Positions 9,812 through 16,312 of a DNA stretch of 49,649 nt are shown piece after piece; within the stretch, counting starts at the first letter, position 1; each line of letters opens with the position of its first letter. The translations under genes and the position numbers were made by a program. Below the pieces are notes generated by a model. It searched no databases. It worked only from the letters and a program-made list of their open reading frames with translations, and had not been told where the DNA came from. Origin of the DNA: an uncultured Porphyromonadaceae bacterium (GTDB lineage: Bacteria; Bacteroidota; Bacteroidia; Bacteroidales; Muribaculaceae); NCBI GenBank assembly GCA_900545955.1, contig URAU01000018.1, positions 1 to 49,649 on the forward strand. Reading direction: 5' to 3'.

Positions 9812-10022
9812 ACAAATGTTCCAACTGCCTTACGGTGTGTCTCTCCGACCGTCGGACCCCTGCCGGAAATCGTTGCGCACACTGTCGAACAATCGTGCGT
9901 CCCGATTGTTGTAACAATGGTATTTCCTTATTGGCGGCTTTCTTGCCGGAGCGGTCGCGCTCCGGCGGTTTTCAAAAAAAATCTAAAAATTAATTATTAC
10001 GGAAATTTTTCCGCAATCAAAG
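9812..10022. other. Intergenic stretch between the PfkB gene and pckA, with a GC hairpin
   Basis: I see no convincing gene here. A 9-bp stem GCCGGAGCG / CGCTCCGGC (9945-9953 and 9958-9966) with a 4-base loop is followed on plus by GGTTTTC and an A-rich run, so it could end a short transcript. A small palindrome, GGAAA-TTTTTCC, lies at about 10001-10012, just upstream of the pckA promoter, and could be an operator. Both roles are inference. Confidence 0.5.
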
Positions 10023-10053
10023 TTGGCAAAACAAAAAAAGCTGACTAACTTTG
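10023..10053 (+). promoter_or_regulatory. Strong promoter for pckA
   Basis: TTG (10023-10025) and TAACTTTG (10046-10053) are spaced by 20 bases, a near-ideal Bacteroidetes promoter. The leader would be about 85 bases. Confidence 0.85.
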
Positions 10054-10143
10054 CACCCGGATAACAGCAACCCTCCCGCCCGAGGAGTTGCGCTTTGATT
10101 AAGAAACAACCAAACAACTTCATTTTAAGATATCTAAAACAAA

Positions 10144-11745
10144 ATGAGCAAGATTGATTTAACCCAGTATGGTATTTCGGGCACCCCGAAAATCTACCAC
10201 AACCCCTCGTGGGATGAACTCTTCATCGACGAAACCAAACCCGGCCTCACCGGCTACGAAAAGGGTCAGGTTACAGAGCTCGGAGCTGTGAACGTTATGA
10301 CGGGTATCTATACCGGCCGTTCGCCCAAGGATAAATTCTTCGTCGACGACGACATCTCCAGAAATACCATCTGGTGGACATCCGACGAATATAAGAACGA
10401 CAACAAACCCATCACTCCCAAAACCTGGGACGCTCTCAAGGCTATCGCCGACAAGGAACTCAGCGACAAGCCCCTCTACGTTGTCGACGCTTTCTGCGGT
10501 ACCAACAAGGACACCCGCCTCGCCGTTCGCTTCATCATGGAAGTGGCATGGCAGGCTCACTTCGTGACCAACATGTTCGTTCGCCCCACCAAAGAGGAAC
10601 TCGAAGACTTCACCCCCGACTTCGTAGTGCTCAACGCCTCCAAGGCCAAGGTTGAGAACTGGAAGGAACTCGGCATCAACTCCGAGACCTGTGTTGCCTT
10701 CAACCTCACCCAGCGCATGCAGGTAATCATCAACACCTGGTATGGCGGTGAGATGAAGAAGGGTATGTTCTCCATCATGAACTACTACCTCCCCCTCAAG
10801 GGCATGGCTTCGATGCATTGCTCGGCCAACACCGATATGAACGGTGAGAACACCGCCATCTTCTTCGGCCTCAGCGGCACTGGCAAAACCACCCTTTCCA
10901 CCGACCCCAAACGTCTGCTCATCGGCGACGACGAGCACGGCTGGGACGACAACGGCGTGTTCAACTACGAGGGCGGCTGCTACGCCAAGGTTATCAACCT
11001 CGACAAGGAGAGCGAGCCCGATATCTACAACGCTATCCGTCGCAACGCTCTGCTTGAGAACGTTACTGTAGACGCCGAAGGCAAAATCGACTTCGCCGAC
11101 AAGAGCGTTACCGAGAATACCCGCGTAAGCTATCCCATCAACTTCATCGAGAAGATCGCTCCGGGCAGCCACGGTCCCGCCGCCAAGAACGTTATCTTCC
11201 TTTCGGCCGACGCATTCGGCGTTCTGCCCCCCGTTTCGATTCTGACTCCCGAGCAGACCAAGTACTACTTCCTGAGCGGCTTCACCTCGAAACTCGCCGG
11301 CACAGAGCGTGGCATCACCGAGCCCACTCCCACTTTCTCGGCTTGCTTCGGCGCAGCCTTCCTGAGCCTGCATCCCACCAAGTATGCCGAAGAGCTCGTG
11401 AAGAAGATGGAAAAGAGCGGTGCCAAGGCATACCTCGTGAACACCGGCTGGAACGGCACAGGCAAGCGTATCTCCATCCGCGACACCCGCGGCATCATCG
11501 ACGCCATCCTCGACGGCGCTATCCTTTCCGCTCCCACCAAGCAGATTCCCATCTTCGACTTCACCGTGCCCACCGAGCTTCCCGGTGTTGATCCCAAGAT
11601 TCTCGACCCCCGCGACACCTATGCCGATCCCGCTGAATGGACTGCAAAGGCTACCAAGCTCGCCGAGATGTTCATCAACAACTTCAAGAAGTTCGAGCAC
11701 AACGAAGCCGGCAAGGCTCTCGTTGCCGCAGGTCCCCAGCTCTAA
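10144..11745 (+). CDS. pckA: ATP-dependent phosphoenolpyruvate carboxykinase
   Basis: 533 residues, standard for the ATP-type enzyme. The N-terminal YTGRSPKDKF motif (56-65), the PEPCK-specific P-loop GLSGTGKTT (242-250) and the kinase-2/metal segment GDDEHGWDD are all present. It interconverts oxaloacetate and PEP with ATP/ADP and CO2. In succinate-forming anaerobic Bacteroidetes the enzyme is known to run toward oxaloacetate, fixing CO2 and making ATP; malate dehydrogenase is encoded 0.8 kb downstream, the next step of the same branch. Codons are strongly skewed to C-ending forms (AAC, CTC, GGC), as expected for a very highly expressed gene. A consensus promoter precedes it and hairpins follow it. 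Confidence 0.97.
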   Translation: MSKIDLTQYGISGTPKIYHNPSWDELFIDETKPGLTGYEKGQVTELGAVNVMTGIYTGRSPKDKFFVDDDISRNTIWWTSDEYKNDNKPITPKTWDALKAIADKELSDKPLYVVDAFCGTNKDTRLAVRFIMEVAWQAHFVTNMFVRPTKEELEDFTPDFVVLNASKAKVENWKELGINSETCVAFNLTQRMQVIINTWYGGEMKKGMFSIMNYYLPLKGMASMHCSANTDMNGENTAIFFGLSGTGKTTLSTDPKRLLIGDDEHGWDDNGVFNYEGGCYAKVINLDKESEPDIYNAIRRNALLENVTVDAEGKIDFADKSVTENTRVSYPINFIEKIAPGSHGPAAKNVIFLSADAFGVLPPVSILTPEQTKYYFLSGFTSKLAGTERGITEPTPTFSACFGAAFLSLHPTKYAEELVKKMEKSGAKAYLVNTGWNGTGKRISIRDTRGIIDAILDGAILSAPTKQIPIFDFTVPTELPGVDPKILDPRDTYADPAEWTAKATKLAEMFINNFKKFEHNEAGKALVAAGPQL

Positions 11746-11775
11746 GCCGTGGATTTGTAATCCCGAATTGAACGG

Positions 11776-11861
11776 TGCGGCCTTTCGCGCCGCATCTGCT
11801 CCAAATACCACATCAACGCTCCAGGCGCCGACATCCCCGAATGCGAGGGTATCGGCGCCTG
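11776..11861 (+). terminator. Hairpins downstream of pckA
   Basis: TGCGGC / GCCGCA (11776-11781 and 11789-11794) forms a short stem. A stronger 10-bp stem CAGGCGCCGA / TCGGCGCCTG follows at 11822-11831 and 11852-11861. Neither is followed by a long T run, so one or both may terminate transcription or protect the 3' end. Confidence 0.55.
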
Positions 11862-11904
11862 CCGCATTTCAAGGCCACGTATTCGATCGGGCGTATTCAA
11901 TCGG

Positions 11905-11955
11905 AGTCCCGGTTGGAATCTCAGTTGGCGGAATCTCGGTTGAAGTCCCGGTTGG
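11905..11955. repeat. Nested short direct repeats between pckA and ferredoxin
   Basis: AGTCCCGGTTGG occurs at 11905-11916 and 11944-11955. Between them GGAATCTC(A/G)GTTG occurs at 11915-11927 and 11930-11942. The gap of 328 bases between pckA and the ferredoxin gene otherwise holds the pckA hairpins and the ferredoxin promoter. Confidence 0.7.
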
Positions 11956-12009
11956 CGCCTCGGGTGATAAATTTTACGGCGAAAATGAGTGTAATTTCGG
12001 GAAAATGGC

Positions 12010-12017
12010 TAAATTTG
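12010..12017 (+). promoter_or_regulatory. Probable -7 box for the ferredoxin gene
   Basis: TAAATTTG at 12010-12017 fits TAnnTTTG and lies 56 bases before the ATG. No good TTTG is seen 20 bases upstream, so confidence is moderate. Confidence 0.55.
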
Positions 12018-12073
12018 CAGAATCCAACCGGAATTTTTAAGACTCAATTATCAATATAAATTTGTAAACAACA

Positions 12074-12244
12074 ATGGCTTACGTAATTACCGACAAATGC
12101 GTCGCTTGCGGCACCTGCCTGCCCAACTGCCCCGTTGAAGCAATCTCGGAAGGCGACATCTATGTAATCGACCCCGACACCTGCATCGAGTGCGGCACTT
12201 GCGCTGAAGTTTGCCCCAGCGAAGCTATCATCCCCGGCGAATAA
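12074..12244 (+). CDS. Small 2[4Fe-4S] ferredoxin
   Basis: 56 residues, the normal size of clostridial-type ferredoxins and too short for many gene finders. Two complete cluster motifs are visible: C9-x2-C12-x2-C15-x3-C19-P and C37-x2-C40-x2-C43-x3-C47-P. The protein is a low-potential cytosolic electron carrier, in anaerobes typically used by pyruvate:ferredoxin oxidoreductase, hydrogenase or Rnf; the partners are not in this window. It has its own upstream -7 box and is followed 43 bases later by a strong terminator, so it is probably transcribed alone. C-rich codon use suggests high expression, as in its neighbours pckA and mdh. Confidence 0.95.
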   Translation: MAYVITDKCVACGTCLPNCPVEAISEGDIYVIDPDTCIECGTCAEVCPSEAIIPGE

Positions 12245-12287
12245 TCCGCTTCGGATTCCATCCTTCGGGATAATTAAAGTTACCGCT

Positions 12288-12324
12288 AAAGGCGGCGCAT
12301 CGGCTCGGCCGGGGCGCCGCCTTT
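12288..12324 (+). terminator. Intrinsic terminator of the ferredoxin gene
   Basis: An 11-bp perfect stem AAAGGCGGCGC (12288-12298) / GCGCCGCCTTT (12314-12324) encloses a GC-rich loop and ends in T residues. Confidence 0.85.
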
Positions 12325-12386
12325 ACCATGTGGGGCCAATTTAGTTTTAATTAGCTTTAAGGGCGCGGTTTTCGCCAAATATTTGC

Positions 12387-12394
12387 TATCTTTG
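12387..12394 (+). promoter_or_regulatory. -7 box for mdh
   Basis: TATCTTTG (12387-12394) matches TAnnTTTG. The region 20 bases upstream is only TTTTCG-like, so the -33 is imperfect. The leader would be about 105 bases. Confidence 0.6.
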
Positions 12395-12506
12395 CATTGT
12401 AGCTGACGTATGGCCCGAAGCTGCTGCCGCTGCCGCGTAATGCCTGCCGTATAGTCTGCTTAATTGCCAATAAACCAACAACTTTATAAACTCTGATTTA
12501 TTTACT

Positions 12507-13442
12507 ATGTCGAAAGTAACAGTCGTAGGCGCCGGCAACGTAGGCGCCACTACAGCTAATGTGCTCGTAACGTCGCAGATTGCCGACGAAGTGGTTCTCA
12601 TTGACATCAAAGAGGGCGTTTCCGAAGGTAAGGCAATGGACATCATGCAGACCGCCAATATCCTGCATCTCCAGAGCCGTCTTACCGGTGTGACCAACGA
12701 CTACGCCAAGACCAACAATTCCGACGTCGTAGTAATCACCTCGGGCGTTCCCCGTAAGCCCGGCATGACCCGCGAGGAGCTCATCGGTGTAAACGCCAAA
12801 ATCGTGAAATCGGTTACCGACAGCGTGCTTGCCCATTCGCCCAACGCCATCATCATCTGCGTGGCTAACCCGATGGACACCATGACCTACCTGATCCACA
12901 AGATTTCCGGTCTTCCCAAAAACCGCATTATCGGCATGGGCGGTGCCCTCGACAGCGCCCGCTTCAAATATTTCCTGAGCATCGCTCTGGGTGCCAACGC
13001 CACCGAGGTGGAAGGTATCGTAATCGGCGGCCACGGCGACACCACCATGATTCCCCTTACCCGCTATGCTGCATACCGCGGCATACCCGCTTCCACGCTC
13101 ATTCCGGCCGAGCAGCTCGAAAAGGTTGCCGCCGACACCATGGTGGGCGGCGCAACGCTCACCAAACTCCTCGGCACTTCCGCATGGTATGCTCCCGGTG
13201 CAGCCGCAGCCCAGATGGTAGCCGCTGTGCTCGGCGACCAGAAGAAGCTCATCTCTTGCTCCTGCCTGCTCGAGGGCGAATACGGCCAGAGCGACCTCTG
13301 CATCGGCGTTCCCGCCATCATCGGCCGCAACGGTGTGGAGAAAATCGTGGAATTCGACCTCAACGACCAGGAAAAAGCCCTCTTCGCCAAGAGCGCCGAA
13401 GCAGTTCACAAAACCAACGAAGCCCTCAAGGCCGCTCTCTGA
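12507..13442 (+). CDS. mdh: Malate dehydrogenase (NAD-dependent)
   Basis: 311 residues, the length of LDH-like bacterial malate dehydrogenases. Visible features are the Rossmann start VVGAGNVGATTA (5-16), an acidic residue ending the second strand (LIDIKEG), the substrate loop VPRKPGMTREEL with the two arginines that select malate/oxaloacetate over lactate/pyruvate, ANPMD, GMGGALDSARFKYF and the catalytic histidine in GGHGDTTM. It reduces oxaloacetate to malate with NADH (reversible). With pckA upstream it fits the reductive branch to fumarate and succinate typical of gut Bacteroidetes. High-expression codon bias. It ends in a terminator at 13489-13534. Confidence 0.96.
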   Translation: MSKVTVVGAGNVGATTANVLVTSQIADEVVLIDIKEGVSEGKAMDIMQTANILHLQSRLTGVTNDYAKTNNSDVVVITSGVPRKPGMTREELIGVNAKIVKSVTDSVLAHSPNAIIICVANPMDTMTYLIHKISGLPKNRIIGMGGALDSARFKYFLSIALGANATEVEGIVIGGHGDTTMIPLTRYAAYRGIPASTLIPAEQLEKVAADTMVGGATLTKLLGTSAWYAPGAAAAQMVAAVLGDQKKLISCSCLLEGEYGQSDLCIGVPAIIGRNGVEKIVEFDLNDQEKALFAKSAEAVHKTNEALKAAL

Positions 13443-13488
13443 TTCCCCTACCGTAAGCCGGAAATCAGAACCCAGCATCCAACAAACA

Positions 13489-13534
13489 GGCAAGGCAGTT
13501 GTTTTATCATGTGAAGATAAGCGGCTGCCTTGCC
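13489..13534 (+). terminator. Terminator after mdh
   Basis: A perfect 10-bp stem GGCAAGGCAG (13489-13498) / CTGCCTTGCC (13525-13534) with an inner TTATC / GATAA pairing (13504-13508 and 13516-13520). Confidence 0.75.
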
Positions 13535-13602
13535 GCGTTTATCCGCAATAGCTGTGCGCGTAAACATTATCCTTAATCACTCTTACAACCAATAAATAAC
13601 GT

Positions 13603-14067
13603 ATGAAAATCCGCAACATCCTGGCTGCCGCCGCTCTTACACTTCTGGCAGCCGAAGTGACCACCTCGTGCAGCAAGCGTGCCGAGCAGAACCAGGCCGA
13701 GGAAACCGAAAGCGCAACCGGCGAAGTAGATCCCGAGCAGATTGGCGAGGCGGTGCATATAGTTAAGGCCGGCGAGGAAATTTACCCCGTAGAGGGGAAA
13801 CTAGTGGTCGTAGACTTCAACGCCACCTGGTGCGGCCCCTGCCGCCAGTTCGGCCCCGTATTCGAGGCTGTGGCCGCAGGCAACGCCGACAAGGCACTGT
13901 TCTATAGCGTCGACGTAGATCAGAATCCCGAGCTCGCGGGCAAATTCGGCGTGGAATCTATCCCCATGGTAGTCTACATGACTCCCGACGGCGAATTCAC
14001 CTCTACCGTAGGCTACATGGACGAAGCCACCTTCGCCTCCACCCTCGCCTCCAAGCTCCCTAAATAA
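13603..14067 (+). CDS. Thioredoxin-fold lipoprotein
   Basis: 154 residues. A short signal peptide (LAAAALTLLAAEVTTSC) ends at C23, which fits a relaxed Bacteroidetes lipobox, so the protein is probably a membrane-anchored periplasmic lipoprotein. An acidic linker (24-50) leads into a thioredoxin domain with the active site W76-C77-G78-P79-C80 and the cis-proline loop VESIPMVVYM. It should act as a thiol-disulfide reductant or oxidant in the envelope; the direction and partner are unknown. It lies 160 bases after mdh but beyond its terminator, and is followed 13 bases later by a 20-bp perfect hairpin. Confidence 0.9.
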   Translation: MKIRNILAAAALTLLAAEVTTSCSKRAEQNQAEETESATGEVDPEQIGEAVHIVKAGEEIYPVEGKLVVVDFNATWCGPCRQFGPVFEAVAAGNADKALFYSVDVDQNPELAGKFGVESIPMVVYMTPDGEFTSTVGYMDEATFASTLASKLPK

Positions 14068-14080
14068 TCACCAAGTATAT

Positions 14081-14128
14081 AACGAATAAGGCGATGGGCC
14101 GCAGTCGTGGCCCATCGCCTTATTCGTT
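14081..14128. terminator. Bidirectional terminator between the thioredoxin gene and higA
   Basis: A perfect 20-bp inverted repeat (arms 14081-14100 and 14109-14128, loop GCAGTCGT) begins AACGAATAAGG and serves both converging genes. Its core AAGGCGATGGGCCGC recurs in the terminator at 16241-16280. Confidence 0.9.
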
Positions 14129-14140
14129 ATAACCATGCCT

Positions 14141-14482
14141 TTAGAGCGCAGCGATACGGCGGATTGCTGCGAGACGATTCATGAAGGTGGGATTGGACTT
14201 CGTGCGGGCTTTGTTGAAGGAGTTCTGAAGGTTAATCCAGAAATCTGCCTCTATGCCGAGCGAAGCCTCCAGCAGCAGGGCATATTCAATCGTAAAATCA
14301 CGTTTGCCGTTTATCAGTTCGTTGAGCAGCGATACTTTTATGCCAATTTCCTGCGCAAGACGGGATTGTGAGATTCCCCGCGATTCAATTTCCTCCCTGA
14401 GGATTTCTCCGGGATGAGTCGGCTCGAATGGCGTCAAGTTGTTGGCAATCATATCGGGATTTACCCCTGGCAGTGTAAACAT
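14141..14482 (-). CDS. higA: HigA-family antitoxin (helix-turn-helix)
   Basis: 113 residues. The segment THPGEILREEIESRG followed by SQSRLAQEIGIKVSLLNELINGKR (about 38-61) is the characteristic HigA/VapI helix-turn-helix domain. It should bind and neutralise the HigB toxin and, as a complex, repress its own promoter. The ATG at 14482 follows the higB stop by a single base (TGA-T-ATG), showing translational coupling and the toxin-first order usual for higBA. A perfect palindrome over the upstream promoter is the likely operator. The protein is somewhat longer than minimal HigA because of a 20-residue N-terminal extension (MFTLPGVNPDMIANN). Confidence 0.9.
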   Translation of the reverse strand: MFTLPGVNPDMIANNLTPFEPTHPGEILREEIESRGISQSRLAQEIGIKVSLLNELINGKRDFTIEYALLLEASLGIEADFWINLQNSFNKARTKSNPTFMNRLAAIRRIAAL

Positions 14483-14483
14483 A

Positions 14484-14801
14484 TCAGTCGTAATGGTTAG
14501 AGAGTTCTACAATTTTACAAATTTTTATTATAGCGTTGTCAGATACTGAGTCAAGTGCAAATTCTATTCGGTACTGGTTGTTTACACGAATGGAAAACAA
14601 CCCAGCCTTGTCGCCCTTAAGAGCCTCGAAATGCAATGCGTTAAATCTGTATAGGCTTTCGGGCGATGGTGCAGCCTGCAATTGCTCTATTCGACGCTTG
14701 TAAAGCTTGATTACAGGCGGTTGGAAGCGGTGCTGCTTGTCGCTACAGCTCCCTTTTTCATATAGTTCCTTAAGATAATCTTTTTCAAACGCGACAACCA
14801 T
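14484..14801 (-). CDS. higB: HigB-family toxin (RelE superfamily mRNA interferase)
   Basis: 105 residues, typical of HigB/RelE. Features include the N-terminal VVAFEKDYLKELYEKG, the central PPVIKLYKRRIEQLQAA helix, HFEALKGDKAGLFSIRVNNQYRIEF with the basic residues (R, K, R) that contact RNA in the family, and the closing strand IIKICKIVELSNHYD. Family members cut mRNA on the ribosome when released from the antitoxin. It is the first gene of the higBA operon, with its promoter at 14827-14858. The surrounding DNA is visibly AT-richer than the flanking metabolic genes, consistent with horizontal acquisition. Confidence 0.9.
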   Translation of the reverse strand: MVVAFEKDYLKELYEKGSCSDKQHRFQPPVIKLYKRRIEQLQAAPSPESLYRFNALHFEALKGDKAGLFSIRVNNQYRIEFALDSVSDNAIIKICKIVELSNHYD

Positions 14802-14826
14802 ACTGTATTATATAGTTATTACACGG

Positions 14827-14871
14827 CAAAGATAAATAAAGTTTATCTTTTTCACAAATTTGTGAAAAAGA
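14827..14871 (-). promoter_or_regulatory. higBA promoter with overlapping palindromic operators
   Basis: On the minus strand TATCTTTG (14834-14827) and TTTG (14858-14855) are spaced by exactly 20 bases. A perfect 26-bp palindrome at 14846-14871 (half-site TTTGTGAAAAAGA) covers the -33 element, and a second inverted repeat AAAGATAAA / TTTATCTTT (14828-14836 and 14842-14850) covers the -7 box. The layout predicts autorepression by HigA or HigBA. Confidence 0.85.
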
Positions 14872-14926
14872 CTTTTTATTTATGTTTCTGAGAAGTAGAA
14901 TGTTATGTGAATTTAATCTTAATTAA

Positions 14927-14966
14927 CAAATCGGGGGGGTAATTGGTGAAATTATATATAATTTTG
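14927..14966 (+). promoter_or_regulatory. Promoter with a 19-base G7 element, copy 1
   Basis: CAAATCGGGGGGGTAATTG (14927-14945) precedes TATATAATTTTGC, whose TAATTTTG (14959-14966) is the -7 box. The place of the usual -33 TTTG is taken by the G7 region. The same 19 bases with the same downstream box occur at 31150-31188. The first gene starts 38 bases after the -7 box. The 19-mer is probably a binding site for an alternative sigma factor or activator. Confidence 0.8.
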
Positions 14967-15004
14967 CATATAAATCCTAATATAGAGTATCTTATCTTTA
15001 ACCG

Positions 15005-15505
15005 ATGAAACCAAGATTATTGAGCCTTTTACTTTTTGTATCGGCCGTCGGTTTCTATGCCGACGCGCAGAAGGCGGTAAAATTCGAGTTCAGTGCTTCC
15101 GAGGCTCGGGCGCTCGACATGTCGCCTGCAACTTATGTCAAACCTCTTGTGGCTGAGGTAAAAGTAGATGAGTCGCAGGGGCGTATCCGCGATTCCTGGA
15201 TTCTGACAAACGCGGGCTTCAACAGCCGGGTAATCCAGGGCGATGACGCTGCTACAATCCGGAATCTTCAGATTTACGGCATGTTCAAATCCTCGGAAAA
15301 ACACAACTGCGACATTATAGTGGCTCCGACCTTCGATATCCACGTGGATAACTCCGGGGCGACAATCACTGTGGTGGGATATCCGGCTAACTTCACCAAA
15401 TGGGCCACCTCGACCAATGCCGACTATGAATGGATTAAAATGACTCCCGGCGGCTCCACTCAGCCCGTTGAACCTCTTCCGAACATAACGATAACCAAGG
15501 AATAA
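15005..15505 (+). CDS. Exported protein of unknown function
   Basis: 166 residues. A clear type I signal peptide (LLSLLLFVSAVGFYADAQ, cleavage probably after A-D-A) targets it to the periplasm or beyond. The mature part reads like a small beta-rich domain; the end is proline-rich (QPVEPLPNITITKE). I do not recognise a family. The next gene starts 3 bases after its stop, so the two form an operon and may interact. The operon has the G7-type promoter at 14927-14966, with the higBA operon diverging just upstream. Base composition is more AT-rich than in pckA or mdh. Confidence 0.8.
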   Translation: MKPRLLSLLLFVSAVGFYADAQKAVKFEFSASEARALDMSPATYVKPLVAEVKVDESQGRIRDSWILTNAGFNSRVIQGDDAATIRNLQIYGMFKSSEKHNCDIIVAPTFDIHVDNSGATITVVGYPANFTKWATSTNADYEWIKMTPGGSTQPVEPLPNITITKE

Positions 15506-15508
15506 GAT

Positions 15509-16204
15509 ATGAAAGCGATAAATAGAATTCTTACGGGATGCATGCTTCTGGCAACATGCACGCCCGCGGTGCAGGCTCAGAAAATGACCACCGTCTCCGG
15601 CAATATATCGCGTACGGAGCAATTGAAAAGCAGCGGTGGCTTCCACCCGTTCTGGTGGATAGTCCGTGCGGGATATGTTCAGACGTTCTGCGATTTGGAT
15701 GAGTTCAGTTATTATGATAAAGATGCAAACGATGGCATTTCCAAATCCGGCTACAATTTTTCCATCGGATTCCAGAAGCAGTTCAACGACTTCGGGCTAT
15801 ATTACGGTCTGGATTTAGGCGTAGACAAAACTATTGTGGCCTATGATCATGAAACAAGAGTTCCAATTCTATATGAAGATTGGAATACGGGGGAAATAGT
15901 CGAGTCTTCCACTATTCGCTCCTTATATGCCTTCGCTGAAACTCCGGTAATATATCTGCGTCCGCGGTTTGGTTTCTGCCATACCATAACCCACAACTGG
16001 CAAATCGATGTGGCGGTGGGAGCCGGCTATGGAATTATTGCTAAAAATGTTCCGCGAAGTAAAAGTACGCTTAATGGTGAAATAGACCTCGGTTTCTGGT
16101 ATAAAAATGTCCTTTTGCAGGCGGCATACACACCATGTGCTACTACAATTGGAGAAGCTATCTTTCGCCAGCGCATTGCCATAAACGTGGGTTACAGGTT
16201 CTAA
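15509..16204 (+). CDS. Probable small outer-membrane beta-barrel protein
   Basis: 231 residues. A signal peptide (ILTGCMLLATCTPAVQAQ) is followed by alternating aromatic and polar strands, for example WWIVRAGYVQTFCDL, GYNFSIGFQKQFN, FGLYYGLDLGVD, WQIDVAVGAGYGII, INVGYRF. The final residue is phenylalanine, as in many outer-membrane barrels. The pattern and length suit an 8- to 10-strand barrel; the function is unknown. It is the second gene of a two-gene operon (3-base spacing) and ends at a strong hairpin. The internal cysteine in LTGC could be read as a lipobox, but an AxA-type site (VQAQ) fits better. Confidence 0.75.
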   Translation: MKAINRILTGCMLLATCTPAVQAQKMTTVSGNISRTEQLKSSGGFHPFWWIVRAGYVQTFCDLDEFSYYDKDANDGISKSGYNFSIGFQKQFNDFGLYYGLDLGVDKTIVAYDHETRVPILYEDWNTGEIVESSTIRSLYAFAETPVIYLRPRFGFCHTITHNWQIDVAVGAGYGIIAKNVPRSKSTLNGEIDLGFWYKNVLLQAAYTPCATTIGEAIFRQRIAINVGYRF

Positions 16205-16240
16205 AATACCTCCACGCTATCATCCCGGTAATGGAGAAAT

Positions 16241-16280
16241 GAAAAGGCGATGGGCCGCGGGTGCGGCACATCGCCTTTTC
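16241..16280. terminator. Bidirectional terminator between the barrel gene and the amylase gene
   Basis: A 12-bp stem GAAAAGGCGATG (16241-16252) / CATCGCCTTTTC (16269-16280), with further pairing GCCGC / GCGGC inside. It lies between converging genes and shares AAGGCGATGGGCCGC (16244-16258) with the terminator at 14081-14128. Confidence 0.85.
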
Positions 16281-16312
16281 GGATGTGATGAATGGAAATG
16301 GGGGAGAGCTGA

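Noticed and set aside
9772..9993. Cysteine-rich 73-codon frame between the PfkB gene and pckA
   Set aside because: It begins inside the PfkB promoter, runs across a hairpin, has no promoter of its own, and the cysteine spacing fits no metal-binding motif.
10159..11811. 550-codon open frame on minus, antisense to pckA
   Set aside because: Produced by the extreme C-ending codon bias of pckA; no family match and no promoter.
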